From Zingiber officinale (taxonomy: Eukaryota > Streptophyta > Magnoliopsida > Zingiberales > Zingiberaceae), in contig NC_056000.1 of assembly GCF_018446385.1 (NCBI RefSeq), positions 29,776,011 to 29,840,010 of the forward strand: DNA of 64,000 bases, read 5' to 3'. The notes under the pieces were generated by a model that saw only the letters and a list, made by a program, of their open reading frames with translations, had not been told where the DNA came from and made no database searches. The position numbers and the translations under genes are program-made. Within the stretch, counting starts at the first letter, position 1. The number at the start of each line of letters is the position of its first letter. Positions 35,166 through 46,264 of the stretch are shown here, one piece after another.

Positions 35166-36085
35166 GGACTGGATTCGAAGAAGAGGAGAGGGAGTATGGG
35201 CTCCGTTTTTTACTGCGACAGGTGTCTCACCTTCCTCTACCACTTGTAAGAGAGGGATGGGTTAGGCACGTAACGTTTCTTTCCTAAGAAGCGGAAGAGA
35301 AACGCGTGGCGTGCAGTTTCTCCCCTTCCCTTCCCCGCTGTAAATTGTCAGGGTTAATTACGCTAGTGTTAACTCTTAAAATAAGACTTGCATATTTTTA
35401 TTTCGAAAATGTTTAACGCTTATTACAACAGCTATACCGAAAGATAAAAATATTCTAACTTATCAAACTGCACGACTTAGTTTGCATGACGGTGAGCGAT
35501 ATTCAATGTGCATATCTGATGTGGCTTTTACTTCGTTTTTTTTATTTTCTCTCTTTGTATGTGTGGGTTTTTCCCTGGTATATAAACATCTCTGCTGTAT
35601 ATAAGATGGTGCTAATTTTTAAAAATTAGTACCGTTTATAAATTAGCATCAACAATTAAGGTGGAGTGTTGGTGTGATTTTTAAAGATAAGGATTATGAT
35701 CAGTATTAATGTTGATGTTTAAAGATCATCATTAATGTTGTGCTAATTGGTATTTGTTTTAAATTAATGTTGATGTTGGTGTTCACCTTATCTGTAGGAG
35801 AGAAAAAAATTATATATAGATGAGAAAAGAAATAAAAAAATAAGTAAAGATAGCTTCAGATCATCCTCATCGTTGCTCAGGATAAATTAGGCAGGATATA
35901 TATATATATATATACTCTTTGGTGTAATACATACGATGGACATATGACATCTTTAGCATAATTTGTCGATTCTCAATTGAATTGACGTGATCACTCCATC
36001 ATGTGTTTAACACATGTATATCTATATTTATTTTTCTCCATATCCGTGGGATCATTAGAAAGATTGCTAAGATAGTGAATCTATC
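35166..36085 (-). promoter_or_regulatory. Upstream region of the bHLH gene
   Basis: About 0.9 kb between the start codon and the Tat-type element. It holds a purine-rich leader-like tract (complement of 35318-35341), a possible small inverted-repeat element around 35657-35795 (AAGGTGGAGTGTTGG and its inverted GGTGTTCACCTT), and a short AT run at 35897-35914. I could not single out a TATA box. Promoter function is inferred from position. Confidence 0.35.
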
Positions 36086-36832
36086 TGATCCTGTCCGAAT
36101 GTTGAACCAACGGACGCTGGGCACGTGGCGCTACCCCGCTGCTGATGTGGATCTTCGACTGGTTGCACGAAGCTCCGGCGAACCTGCACAGAAGTCGGGC
36201 CGGGAAGGGGTTCCCGGCGACGACCCTTCGACGCTCAAGTCAGGCAAGCAAGCAGTGACAAGTGGCTCTCAAAATATTAGAACGCGTACCTCCGGCGAAG
36301 GGTAAAGACCCTTTATATAGAGTTGTGAAGAGGCTCGGGCACACATACCGAGGTGCATACGTGTCCTCTGTCCATACCTCGGTATGAGCTTGTCAGAAGA
36401 GCTTACCTGACACTATACTGCTACAGTCCGAGCACATCTATGATGGGACAGCGAGATCCTCTGTTGTAAGATCTTGCGTATGACCTGGTCGTTGAACATA
36501 CCCGCTGTCAGGAGATGTTCCCCTGATGTTTTCTTTGTCCTTGTCTCTTCTGTTCTGGCAGGCATAGGTCCGACCGGGCGTAGGTATCGGTCCGACCGGG
36601 TGCTCGGCTGAGAGTGTTCCACAGCAACAATGATTTATGCTTCGGCCGAGCGGGCTATCCGCTCGGCCAGGTGACCCTTTTCACTATGAGCGTCGGAAAC
36701 CCGCCCATGGTCGGGTTGTCTTCTGTCCGGCCCAGGAAGCTCCTGGCCGAATGTCAGGTCGACTCGGCATCCTTCGTTCGTCAGGGCATCCTTCCGTTCG
36801 GCCCGGCATCCTCCGTTCTTACCACCGGATCA
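36086..36832 (-). repeat. LTR (3' in element sense) of the Tat derivative
   Basis: 747 bp. Differs from its partner mainly by point changes and lacks about 24 bp that contain GCGCCGAGCGGCCAGTCGC. Confidence 0.88.
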
Positions 36833-37164
36833 CATGCCTCCCCTTCAAGTCTAGTCGAAGGAGGCGCATAGTCCGACTGACTGGACGCCCATAGTGCCGA
36901 GCGGCGCATCCAAGAAACCATCCTCCGCTTCTCCTCGTTAATCGCCTCTCATCCCACCTCTCTTGCGTTTTGCAAGGGATTTCTCACGAAGTATTTTGTA
37001 TAGCTAGTCCGCTCGGCTGAATATATCTCGTTTCGCAAATGGGATTTTCGTCAGATGTTTACGGGGTACTCTTGGTAACCCGCCCGCTTGCACACTTGGT
37101 CCGCCGGACTTGCTTAGTTGAATACATGTATGGCTTTAACTGGAATTACCGCTAAACAGCATTA

Positions 37165-38215
37165 CTTCCGGCCGGAGGGTTTATAGTCGCCGGTCTGACT
37201 CTCGATATTTAACGTCGAAGCTCGACGGCCTTCCGCTCGGAGGGTTTATAGACGCCGGCTCGTCTCTCGATTTTTAACGTCGGAGCTCGACGGTCTTCCG
37301 CTCGGAAGGTTTATAGACGCTCGATTTTTAACGTCGGAGCTCGACGGTCTTCCGCTCGGAGGGTTTATAGACGCTCGATTTTTAACGTCGGAGCTCGACG
37401 GTCTTCCGCTCGGAGGGTTTATAGACGCCGGCTCGTCTCTCGATATTTAACGTCGGAGCTCGACGGTCTTCCACTCGGAGGGTTTATAGACGCCGGCTCT
37501 CGATATTTAACGTCGGAGCTCGGCGGCCTTCCGCTCGGAGGGTTTATAGCGGCTTCGCTCTCGATATTTAACGTCGGAGCTCGACGGCCTTCCGCCGGAG
37601 GGTTTATAGACGCCTCGTCTCGATTTTTAACGCCGGAGCTCGGCGGTCTTCCGCTCGGAAGGTTTATAGACGCCTGCTCGTCCTCGAACGCTTTATAGAC
37701 GCCGGCTCTCTCGATATTTAACGCCGGAGCTCGGCGGTCTTCCGCTTCGGAGGGTTTATAGACGCCGGCTCGTCTCTCGATATTTAACGTCGGAGCTCGA
37801 CGGTCTTCCGCTCGGAGGGTTTATAGACGCCGGCTCGTCTCTCGATATTTAACGTCGGAGCTCGACGGTCTTCCGCTCGGAGGGTTTATAGACGCCGGCT
37901 CGTCTCTCGATATTTAATGTCGGAGCTCGACGGTCTTCCGCTCGGAGGGTTTATAGACACCGGCTCGTCTCTCGATATTTAACGTCGGAGCTCGACGGCC
38001 TTCCGCTCGGAGGGTTTATAGACGCCGACTCGTCTCTCGATATTTAACGTCGGAGCTCGACGGCCTTCCTCTCGGAGGGTTTATAGACGCCGGTTCGTCT
38101 CTCGATTTTTAACGTCGGAGCTCGACGGTCTTCCGCTCGGCAGATTTATAGACGTCGGCTCGTCTCTCGATTTTTAACGTCGGAGCTCGACGATCTTCCG
38201 CTCGGAAGATTCGGC
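37165..38215. repeat. Tandem array, about 17 units of 54-66 bp
   Basis: The main unit is about 65 bp and includes TTCCGCTCGGAGGGTTTATA, GACGCCGGCTCGTCTCTCGA and TTTAACGTCGGAGCTCGACG. Two units near 37295 and 37349 lack the same 11 bp, and one near 37640 is longer by partial duplication. Copies in the middle and right half are almost identical. It fills the 3' untranslated part of the Tat derivative, where such elements are known to carry tandem repeats. Confidence 0.9.
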
Positions 38216-38427
38216 CAGCCGCTCGGCAGGTAATGCCAATTGCGTTTAACATTTTGCTTCCTGCATTTCAAATATACAGCCAAACGGAAAATATACAACA
38301 CACATTATATTGGTGCACCTTTCACTCTGCCCCGGAAAGGCTGGAGATAATTTGCGCTTCATGGTTGATCCAAGTCCCAATCCATCTTCATCTGCTCGGC
38401 AGTGCTCCCCCTTGAATGTCGGTTGGA

Positions 38428-38628
38428 TCATTGTCTCGGGGGAGGCGTCCGCTCGGGGATCATTGTCTCCGCTCGGCCACCTGATGCTGACGTTGTTTGT
38501 TGCTTCAGCCGCTCAGCTTGCGCATTCTCTCTCTGTTGCTCCACGAGCTTAGCTGCTCTTGCCTTGATTAGAGCGTCGAGCTCCTTCGTGGAGAGCATCA
38601 CCGTGTGCGGTCGTCCAGCCTCGTCCAT
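38428..38628 (-). pseudogene. Truncated gag start of the Tat derivative
   Basis: From an ATG at 38628 the minus strand reads MDEAGRPHTVMLSTKELDAL followed by a glutamine/alanine-rich helix-like stretch, 66 codons to a stop. This resembles the first residues of Tat-type Gag in plants. The rest of gag and all of pol are missing, so it is a remnant with no enzymatic role. Confidence 0.55.
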
Positions 38629-38653
38629 TGCTTCTGATCGGATGCAGGAGCGT

Positions 38654-38673
38654 TCCCACAGACGACGCCAAAT
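38654..38673 (-). other. Primer binding site of the Tat derivative
   Basis: Read on the minus strand directly after the right LTR: TTTGGCGTCGTCTGTGGGA. The TGGCGCCGTCTGTGG-like form is typical of Tat-lineage gypsy elements. Confidence 0.7.
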
Positions 38674-39442
38674 TGATCTTGTCCGAATGCTGAGCCAACG
38701 GACGCTGGGCACATGGCGCTCCCCGGCTGCTGATGTGGATCTTCGACTGGTTGCACGAAGCTCCAGCGAACCTGCACAGAAGTCGGGCTGGGAAGGGGTT
38801 CCCGGCGGCGACCCTCCGACGCTCAAGTCAGGCAAGCAAGCAGTGACAAGTGGCTCTCGAAATATTAGAACGCGTACCTCCGACGAAGGGTAAGGACCCT
38901 TTATATAGAGTTGTGAAGAGGCTCGGGCACACATATCGAGGTGCATACGTGTCCTCTATCTATACCTCAGTATGGGCTTGTCAAAAGAGCTTACCTGACA
39001 CCATACTGCTACAGTCCGAGCACATCTATGATGGGACAGCGGGATCATCTATTGTAAGATCTTGCGTATGGCCTGGTCGTTGAACATACCCGCTGTCAGG
39101 AGATGTTCCCCTGATGTTTTCTTTGTCCTTGTCTCTTCTGTTCCCGCGCCGAGCGGCCAGTCGCTCGGCAGGCATAGGTCCGACCGGGCGTAGGTATCGG
39201 TTCGACCGGGTGCTCGGCTGAGAGTGTTCCACAGCAACAATGATTTATGCTTCGGCCGAGCGGGCTATCCGCTCGGCCAGGTGACCCTTTTCACTATGAG
39301 CGTCGGAAACCCGCCCATGGTCGGGTTGTCTTCTGTCCGGCCCGGGAAGCTCCTGGCCAAATGTCAGGTTGGCTCGGCATCCTTCATTCGACAGGACATT
39401 CTTTCGTTCGACCTGGCATCTTCCGTTCTTACCATCGGATCA
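38674..39442 (-). repeat. LTR (5' in element sense) of the Tat derivative
   Basis: 769 bp, TGATCTTGTCC...CATCGGATCA. It contains a TATA-like tract near 38898 (antisense TATATAAAGG). Confidence 0.88.
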
Positions 39443-39443
39443 C

Positions 39444-39450
<7 letters not shown>

Positions 39451-39504
<54 letters not shown>
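39451..39504. repeat. (TA)27 microsatellite
   Basis: Uninterrupted TA dinucleotides starting next to the target duplication of the Tat derivative. Confidence 0.9.
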
Positions 39505-39506
<2 letters not shown>

Positions 39507-40545
39507 GGTAAATATATGGGATAATGACTATAATGATTAAAGAGCCAAAATTCAATAGTTTTTATTATCTCTGTGGATCCGTTTATATATGTACTTGTCA
39601 ATTTAAATTCTGGATGACGGAAAGATTGTATGGAATCGAGCTATGCTTAAATTATAAAAAAAAAAAAAAAACTTGAATAGTTTGGTGTTAAGATTAATCA
39701 TAAAACATGGATCTGCATTACTTTAAAAAAATAATATAACAATTATGATACGATTATTATAATAGTATAGTCAGAAATGAGACACTATTATTGCATATAT
39801 GAAATGATAGCATTACTATGAAAATCATCTTAATCAAGTTGAATTAGTAAAAAAATAGTTATTATAAGATATATTTATTATAATATATATTTATTGTATA
39901 GTAGCTATTTTGATAATAGTTAAATAAATATTTTTGAAAATAGAAATATATTAAGGCGTTGTTTCGATATTATGTTTTTTTTTAAAAAAAAAGAAGTGTC
40001 TTCTTAATATAAGTTCTTTTATTTATTTTTTATTTATCTAATATAATATTGATATGAGAGCTCTGCCTCGCCATCATTTTATTGAGAAAACTAATAACAT
40101 TTATAATAAGGGGAAAAATGGTCAAAGTAAGAAAAATTGAGGACACTATACCAGGTATATTGATTGCAAACATAGATGAGGGCGCTTTGAAAAAAGATGA
40201 AATATTGCAAGGCCAAAACAAAATTAATATTTGCCACCATTTGACCTAATGATGGACCTGAATAGCAATTTATAAAAGCTTTGGAGGTAACTTAGCTTGT
40301 ATGTCTATAAAAATGTGAGGAGCGAAATGAAAAGGTTAGCAAGGTTCTGTGCTGTGCCAACCAAAACTTTCTCCAAATACGAGCAAAAAGTCTCTATTTA
40401 AAACAATTTTCGTGTTTTAAACGTTAACTGTCATAAATAATGAAAAATATAGAAAAAATTAAGTTTAAAAAAAAAATTACCTCCTTCGTGGGATCGCGTG
40501 ACGTATTAGTTACCTCCAAACGGAGCCAAGGGTGGGATAGGGTCT
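39505..40545. other. AT-rich intergenic sequence
   Basis: No supported gene or element. Contains an A16-type run near 39657-39671. At 40519-40530 the string CCAAACGGAGCC matches the inverted end of the MITE that begins a few bases later, so part of another copy may be present. Confidence 0.4.
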
Positions 40546-41190
40546 AGGCTCCTCTTGGATGGGATAGGAGCATGATAGAGATTAATGTTGTAGGTGAATA
40601 GGGAATAAGAGCATCCACGATGTGTATCCTCATCCAAAATCTAAAATTTAGGGTAAAAGAATTATTTTATTAAATTTAGATATCTATTTTTCACCACATG
40701 ATACATTAGTTTCCCTATAATTTACCATATATTTATTTTTTTATTATTTTTTCTCTTTCCTTCATAATTTTTATTATTAGATGGAGGAAAGAGATAAAGG
40801 AGAGAGAAATTTTTTATTATTAGAGGAACGGGAGAGAAATTTTTTATTATTAAAGGGAGGAGAAAGAAATAGTATTTTAATGTTTAGGGAATTGATTCCA
40901 TTCCCTAAATTTAAAGAACTACTATTCATAAAATGTATATTTAGGAAATGAGTAGGGTACCTGATGTGGATGTTTTTTTAATGTAAAATGTAAAATTTAA
41001 GGTAAAAGTTTAGTTTAGGGTAATTGATGTGAATGCTCTAATAGTACGATAAATAATTTTTTAGAGAGCCAAGGATTATTTATTATACTATTAATTTCTA
41101 CACCATTAATTCTATCCCATCTTTCAAATTTTCTATCACACTATTAATCCCTAACACAATTAATCCTATCCCATAATCTAAACGGAGCCT
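40546..41190. mobile_element. MITE with GGCTCC ends, hosting a second MITE
   Basis: Left end GGCTCCTCTTGGATGGGATAGG and the complement of the right end GGCTCCGTTTAGATTATGGGATAGG are clear inverted repeats. Flanks suggest a 3-bp TTA/CTA duplication, as in PIF/Harbinger elements. It lacks coding sequence. A second MITE at 40609-41038 has inserted into it. Confidence 0.6.
40609..41038. mobile_element. Harbinger-type MITE nested in another MITE
   Basis: Ends GAGCATCCACGATGTG and, as complement, GAGCATTCACATCA are inverted repeats, flanked by TAA on both sides (40606-40608, 41039-41041). A 3-bp TAA duplication fits PIF/Harbinger. There is no coding sequence. Confidence 0.7.
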
Positions 41191-41434
41191 TAGTTTTTAC
41201 TTGATTCATTATATCTAGATATTAGTGTAAGGTCTATAGTCGTTGATCGCTTTTATTAATTAATCCATTAATAATTTCTTTCTCTTTTGAGAAAGAAATT
41301 CATTCTTTACAAATTGAGGAATGAAACTGAATTTAAAGTATACAGACGATTGATCTTGTTTGGAAGCTGAGTCGAAAAGAGGGAGTCAGTGACGAGGATA
41401 AGGACGTTGACGAAAAGGGGGCTTGGATCTAGGG

Positions 41435-41863
41435 TAGGGCTGCAAATGATTCGAGCCGGCTCGAAAAATATTCGATTCGTATTCGAATTTATCGTGTTCG
41501 AGCCGAACTCGAACATGTTCGAACTTTTTTTCGAGCTGAACTCGAGCCCAAATTATATTATTCAAGTCGTTCGTGAGCCGCTCGCAAGCCTTAATATTTA
41601 TTAATATAAGTTAAATATATATTAAATAAATTTCGAGTCTTTCGAACTTATTTTCGAGCAATAATTTGAATAGTTCGCGAACATGTTCGAATATTTCGAG
41701 CCGAACTCGAACCCGAGCCCTAATTCGAACCAAACTCGAACCAGACATTTTAAAATTTTCAAACTTCGAATCGAGCTCGAACTCGAATATACCTAGTTCG
41801 AGCCGAATTCGAGTCTTACATTTTTCTATATATTCGGCTCGATTCGATTCGTTTGCACCCCTA
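41435..41863. mobile_element. hAT MITE with TTCGAGC-type repeats
   Basis: Perfect 8-bp direct repeats ATCTAGGG (41427-41434, 41864-41871) flank inverted ends TAGGGCTGCAAATGATTCGAGC and the complement TAGGGGTGCAAACGAATCGA. The body consists of many TCGAACTCGAGC-like words in both orientations. It has no coding sequence. Confidence 0.88.
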
Positions 41864-42361
41864 ATCTAGGGCCTACAGGAGCATTGCAGGCCTTTCCACC
41901 TTCCAACGGAGCAGAGTGGGAGTGAATGAAAGTCATCGATGATACCCACGAGCCTGCGTACACGCAAAGAGATCACATAGGAGTGTTAGAGCAAGAACCA
42001 GGGAAGAGACCTCTGGCGTAGGTCCTCGACGTTCAAGTCAAAAGTAGCACAAGTGAAAAGTGCAGATAGAAGATGAATAGTAGTATTATAGTAGATGTGT
42101 ATGTGTGTGCGTAACAAACCAATGGAGATGACCTCCCTTTTTATACTGCTTCTCATAACCTCCGTAATAATGAGGCATCAGAAAATGTTAGGTGTAGGGT
42201 ATGTTGAGTGATGGATGAAGTGCGGTGGATTCACATTGGGTAGAGAAAAGTTCCGCATTATGCATGTGACCGAGTATTAGAATATTCCTTAACGAATAAT
42301 CGTTATTCTCTAACAAGTTGTTGTAATTTCCTAACAATATTGTCTCCTGACAATAATCTGA

Positions 42362-42765
42362 CTTGTGCGGGGGGCCGACTAGGAGTTGATGAGGGAGGTG
42401 CCCAGGAGAAATGAGAGGACTGAGTCCTGGGGCCCGACCATCAAGGAAGCCGATAGAGAGTTGACTGGAGCGGCGCTCAGGAGAAGTGAGGGGACTGAAC
42501 CCTGAGAGCCCAACCAGCTAAGAAATCGATTGGGAGTGGCATGGGCGGTGCCCGGGAGAAGTGAGGTGGTTAGGCCTTGGGGGTCTGACCAGCTAAGAAA
42601 CCGAGCAAGAGTTGACTTGAGTGGTGCCTAGGAGAAGTGAGGGGGCTGAGCCCTGGGAGCCCGACCAACTAAAAAATTAATCGGGAGTTGATTGGAGTAG
42701 TGCCCAGGAGAAGTGAAGAGACTAAGTCCTGGGACCGACCAACTAAGAAACTGACCGAGAGTATA
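42362..42765. repeat. Five tandem units of about 76 bp
   Basis: Each unit contains GTGCCCAGGAGAAGTGAG, then GACTGAGTCCTGGG and CCGACCA-CTAAGAAA, followed by GGAGTTGA. Copies are diverged. The array lies in the Tat-type solo LTR. Confidence 0.75.
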
Positions 42766-42961
42766 TTGAGAGCATGCTTATGAGGTGGGAGAGCCAAGTC
42801 CTAGAGGAACTTCTAGACTTTGGCTGTTGCTTCCCTTTTTGGACTAGGTCAGGAACTTCCCATCCTTGATTATCACCTCTTCTTGATTTTGACCGTCGCA
42901 TCACCTTGACTATTAACTTCCCCATATTACCAGGGCCCTCCATATACGCCATGTCAACGAT

Positions 42962-45240
42962 AAAATAAAATACAATTATACTGACAAAATAAAGGTCCTG
43001 AGTCAAGCACGGTTGTCGGAGTAGTAATATGGTGTAGCATCAACATTTTGGATCGAGGCAAGAGCACACGAACCTAAGCAATTGATATATGAAGTCTTTG
43101 TTTGAGGCTTTCTTTTATAGTCATGGATTAGTCTACTGATCACCTCAAAAATCAGATCTAAATATGATTGATCGGTTTACCGATTCAGCCAACCATTAGT
43201 ATCTTCCCCCCATGTCAGCTCCTCAAAGTTGATCTTCCACCACGTCAACATTGTCATTCTTATCTTTGATCACACATTATGCCACATAAGCCAGTTATAC
43301 CTTATCTACATGCCACGTCAGCCAGATTATCTTTATCCTATACCACATCAGTCATTCAAGACTTATCCTGTCCACATCAGATATCACGTCAGCACACAAG
43401 CCATCTCAACTGACACCTCCGCATTTGATCGACCAAACCTAGCCATTCAATCTATCGATTAGGTTGTTCAGTCTATCGATTGAGTTGATTAGTCTACCGA
43501 ATCATTTGGTCTACCGATTGGACCGATTAGTACCAATTTCTACAACATAGAATAATTAGCATAGAATATGATAATTAACACATAATAAAGTTTGACAATT
43601 ACGTTAACTGTTCTCGACTTCGGAATTTGAGTGAACCCCTTTAGTCAAACTGCCACCTAAGGTTGTTCTAATAATGAGGACTTATCCGTACATGTTCTTT
43701 TTAGAAGAACCACTTTATTCCAAGAGCTTATGACAACTTACCATTAGCTAAACATCCGATCCTCCAAATATGTTTGGGCTTCCGTTGCTCAACATTTGAT
43801 CATTTAACACACATGACTTTTCTTCTAACTTAATGTATGATCCTCGTTGGCCCATCAAGTCCATATTGCTAGATGTCTAGTCCACTAATCCATCTAGGTT
43901 TCCACTCTTGGTGTCCTTGATATGCTAATATTTTCTTGCCTACTATCCAATTCAGCTGATCTATTATGGTTTTCACTTGCTTAGTATCCAGTAAACTTGA
44001 CCTGCTAGGGTTTTCTTAGCTAAGTTATTTGTATACTTGATTAAGTCGTTAAATCATAATTAAACTTAACTTTGAACTTTTATTAATATCAAAAACTCAT
44101 ATTCAATTATATGATACTTCCTATACCAACATTCTTCACTTCATCTCCTCGCACCTCTTAAGATCATCTCAACACCATTGACATCTCCATTATCATTTTA
44201 ACGTCTCCTCTTTAATCCACATCTATATTTTCCTCCTTTATGTTGTCGTTGTCTCATGTTTGAGCAAGGAGGAGTTTAAGTGAAACAAGTGACTAGAAAG
44301 GTGGACTTATCGTATCTCAAAGAAGAGTGATCACATTAACAATGTCTTAATTGTTAGATTGTCAAGGTCGAAAGAAAGGTGTTTCTAGTCAGAGGCGAAG
44401 GGATATTGACTAGAAGCATTATCATCACCACTTCAGCCTTTGTCAATAATGATATAATAATTCTTAAGATGAGGTTATGAGTATTTGTTAGAAGCCTAAA
44501 TCAAATTGCACTGTTTATGTCCAAGGGATGGGTCAACTCTTTGCCGAGTTGTCTCTAGTCATCTTCTTTGATGGATCAGCTATTGTCCTTTAATCAAGTC
44601 AGTGTTTGGTGGGTCAAACTTTAATGGATTAGGTGTTAATGAGTCAGTGATTGATTTGCCGACGTTAGCGAGTCAATAGGGGTCAAGTTTGTAGTCGGTA
44701 GTCGATAGTCGATGAGTTGATTTGATATCCTTCGAAATCTAGCAAACGAGGGACTTATCCTCTCTGGAATGGTTTAACATGAGGTTAAAGGAGAGCCACG
44801 GCCCACCTTGGTGTGATTGCTCTGACACTTAAGTCGGAATTGGAGAAACGAATAAACAGATCAAATGAATGGATAAATAATAGAGGAATAGTAGTTTCTC
44901 ATATGAGTGTGCATACCTTTTATAGAGCAAATACCTTTTATAGAGAATGAAAAAACCTAACTCTTCATTATTTGACACCCTTTAACTCCAACAACTATGA
45001 TTCTTCATTATCTGATGTTCTTTAATTCTACGATTGTGACTCTTTATATGAACAGAGGAATTCCTTACCTAGTTTCTAGCATAATTTCAAATAAGTGACT
45101 AACTTTCACACCTGTAACCGCTGCCTCTATCTGTATTTATAATTGACACACATTTCCCTTGTCATTCACATTTGTACTAAAAAAAACAGCACAAATTGCT
45201 TATATGAGGTTTCTTCCATAATCAATATACCTCTTGCTCT
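42962..45240. other. Repeat-derived sequence without genes
   Basis: No supported gene. 43190-43420 repeats CCACGTCAGC/CCACATCAG words. 43430-43540 repeats CTACCGATTG-like words. 44760-45080 looks like another Tat-type antisense LTR fragment (CACGGCCCACCTTGGTGTGATTGCTCTGACACTTAAGTCGG and a nearby TTTTATAGAG). Edges could not be fixed. Confidence 0.4.
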
Positions 45241-45300
45241 GTCGAGTCTGAGTTCTATCTGAATGATCTACTAGATTAGACTATCTTCTGACTTAGATGA

Positions 45301-46132
45301 TGTTGTATAAATGATGCTCATATATCTCCATAATGATGTAATATTATTCATTTTGGATTTAAACTCTCATGACTTTACTCTTGGGCTATTCCCAAAAAGT
45401 TCATTTCAATGGAGATATCATATATCCTTTTAAACTCATGATTTTTATCAAATATTTCTAATGTGAAACTTTGATTGAACCCTAACAATCCTCCTCTCAA
45501 ACGAAGGACCATAATTATTCTCATGATCCGGACCTCCCCGTGAGCATCTGATCACCCTGACCTGCTCTGGACCTCCCTGCAAGCATTCACATCCGGTCAC
45601 CTTGATCTGCTTTGGGCTTTTCCGTGAGCATCGGGTCACCTTGACCTACTCACCTCTCCACAAGTATCCGACCACCCTGACTTGCTCCAGGCCTCCCCGC
45701 AAGCATCCAGTTATTCTTACCTGCTCCGGGCCTCCTGCGAGTATCCGATCACCTTGACCTATTTCGGGACCTTTTTGCAAGTATCCAGTCATCCTGACCT
45801 GCTCCGGGCCTCCTCACGAGTATCTGATCACTTGACTTGCTTCGGGGCCTTCCCGCAAGCATTCGATCCACCTAACCTCCCACCTTCAACTTCGTTCAAG
45901 GTCACCTCATATGGTATCTGGTCTGGACCATAACTCTGATACCATTTGTTGTGCAAAGGATGACCGTATATCTCCACAATGACATGATATTATCCAATTT
46001 AGGCCTAAACCCTTATGATTTTGCTCTTGGGCTCTCCCTAAAAGATCTCATACCAATGAAAATATCCTACATCCTTTTAAACTCATGATTTTTATCAAAT
46101 CTTTTCAATATGAAACTTTGATTGAACCAACA
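45301..46132 (-). mobile_element. Second TRIM element, with internal repeat array
   Basis: LTRs of 187 and 186 bp (45301-45487 and 45947-46132) begin TGTTGT and end AACA. They are related to the TRIM LTR at 16263 in reverse sense (ATATCTCCACAATGACATGATATTATCCA; CTTGGGCTCTCCC). The minus-strand primer site beside the right LTR reads TGGTATCAGAGTT (tRNA-iMet type). The flanks GATGA left and AATAA right differ only by two G-to-A changes, so a decayed 5-bp target duplication is likely. There is no gag-pol; the body is a short tandem array. Confidence 0.8.
45531..45880. repeat. About nine tandem units of 39 bp inside a TRIM
   Basis: Units follow the pattern CTGCTCCGGGCCTCCCCGCAAGCATCCGATCACC with TTGAC, diverged from one another. 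The minus-strand TRIM's body consists largely of this array. Confidence 0.75.
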
Positions 46133-46264
46133 AATAAATTCTCATATTTCCTACTAGTCTATTTCTAAGCTCAGCCAAGTGACCCCAAGTAACATCGAGT
46201 TTGAATGATCTACTAGATCAAACTACCTTCTAACTCAGATGAATTCTCATACTTCCTACTAGTC
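46133..46264. repeat. Imperfect tandem units interrupted by transposons
   Basis: TTGAATGATCTACTAGATCAAACTACCTTCTAACTCAGATGAATTC and CTACTAGTCTA-TTCTA-GCT-GCC-AGTGAC recur at 45255-45300, 46138-46264 and 46597-46680. This shows that a tandem array of about 120-bp units was the target of both the TRIM and the TIR element at 46265. Confidence 0.6.

Larger units (their letters stand above)
36086..39442 (-). mobile_element. Non-autonomous Tat-type LTR retrotransposon
   Basis: Complete element with LTRs 36086-36832 and 38674-39442, both TGATC...GGATCA, and the 5-bp target duplication CTATC (36081-36085, 39443-39447). On the minus strand the primer site next to the right LTR reads TTTGGCGTCGTCTGTGGGAA, the form found in Tat/RIRE2-type gypsy elements. 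A purine tract (AAGGGGAGGCA) precedes the left LTR. The 1.84-kb body has no pol, only a short gag start and a large tandem array. It would need enzymes from a full Tat element. It sits about 0.9 kb upstream of the bHLH start. Confidence 0.88.
41351..42956 (-). mobile_element. Tat-type solo LTR interrupted by a hAT MITE
   Basis: Begins TGATCTTGTTTGGAAGCTGAG (compare TGATCTTGTCCGAATGCTGAG at 38674) and ends CGCCATGTCA, with 5-bp direct repeats ACGAT (41346-41350, 42957-42961). Orientation matches the Tat derivative. Inside are a hAT MITE (41435-41863), a TATA-like tract (42141-42149, antisense) and a tandem array near the right end. Confidence 0.75.

Noticed and set aside
34021..35287. Several plus-strand open frames opposite the bHLH gene
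   Set aside because: They lie antisense to its GC-rich first exon and show no recognisable motif.
36003..36894. Open frames across the Tat LTR (also at 38402-39540)
   Set aside because: The same frames occur in both LTR copies, and one runs into the TA microsatellite as an IYIYIY string; they are LTR by-products.
37165..38215. Regular repeat-spacer look suggesting a CRISPR array
   Set aside because: Units are contiguous tandem copies with no unique spacers, lie in a retrotransposon with eukaryotic features, and no cas genes exist here.
45682..45933. 83-codon frame in the TRIM body
   Set aside because: It follows the 39-bp repeat (a multiple of three) and is a repeat by-product.
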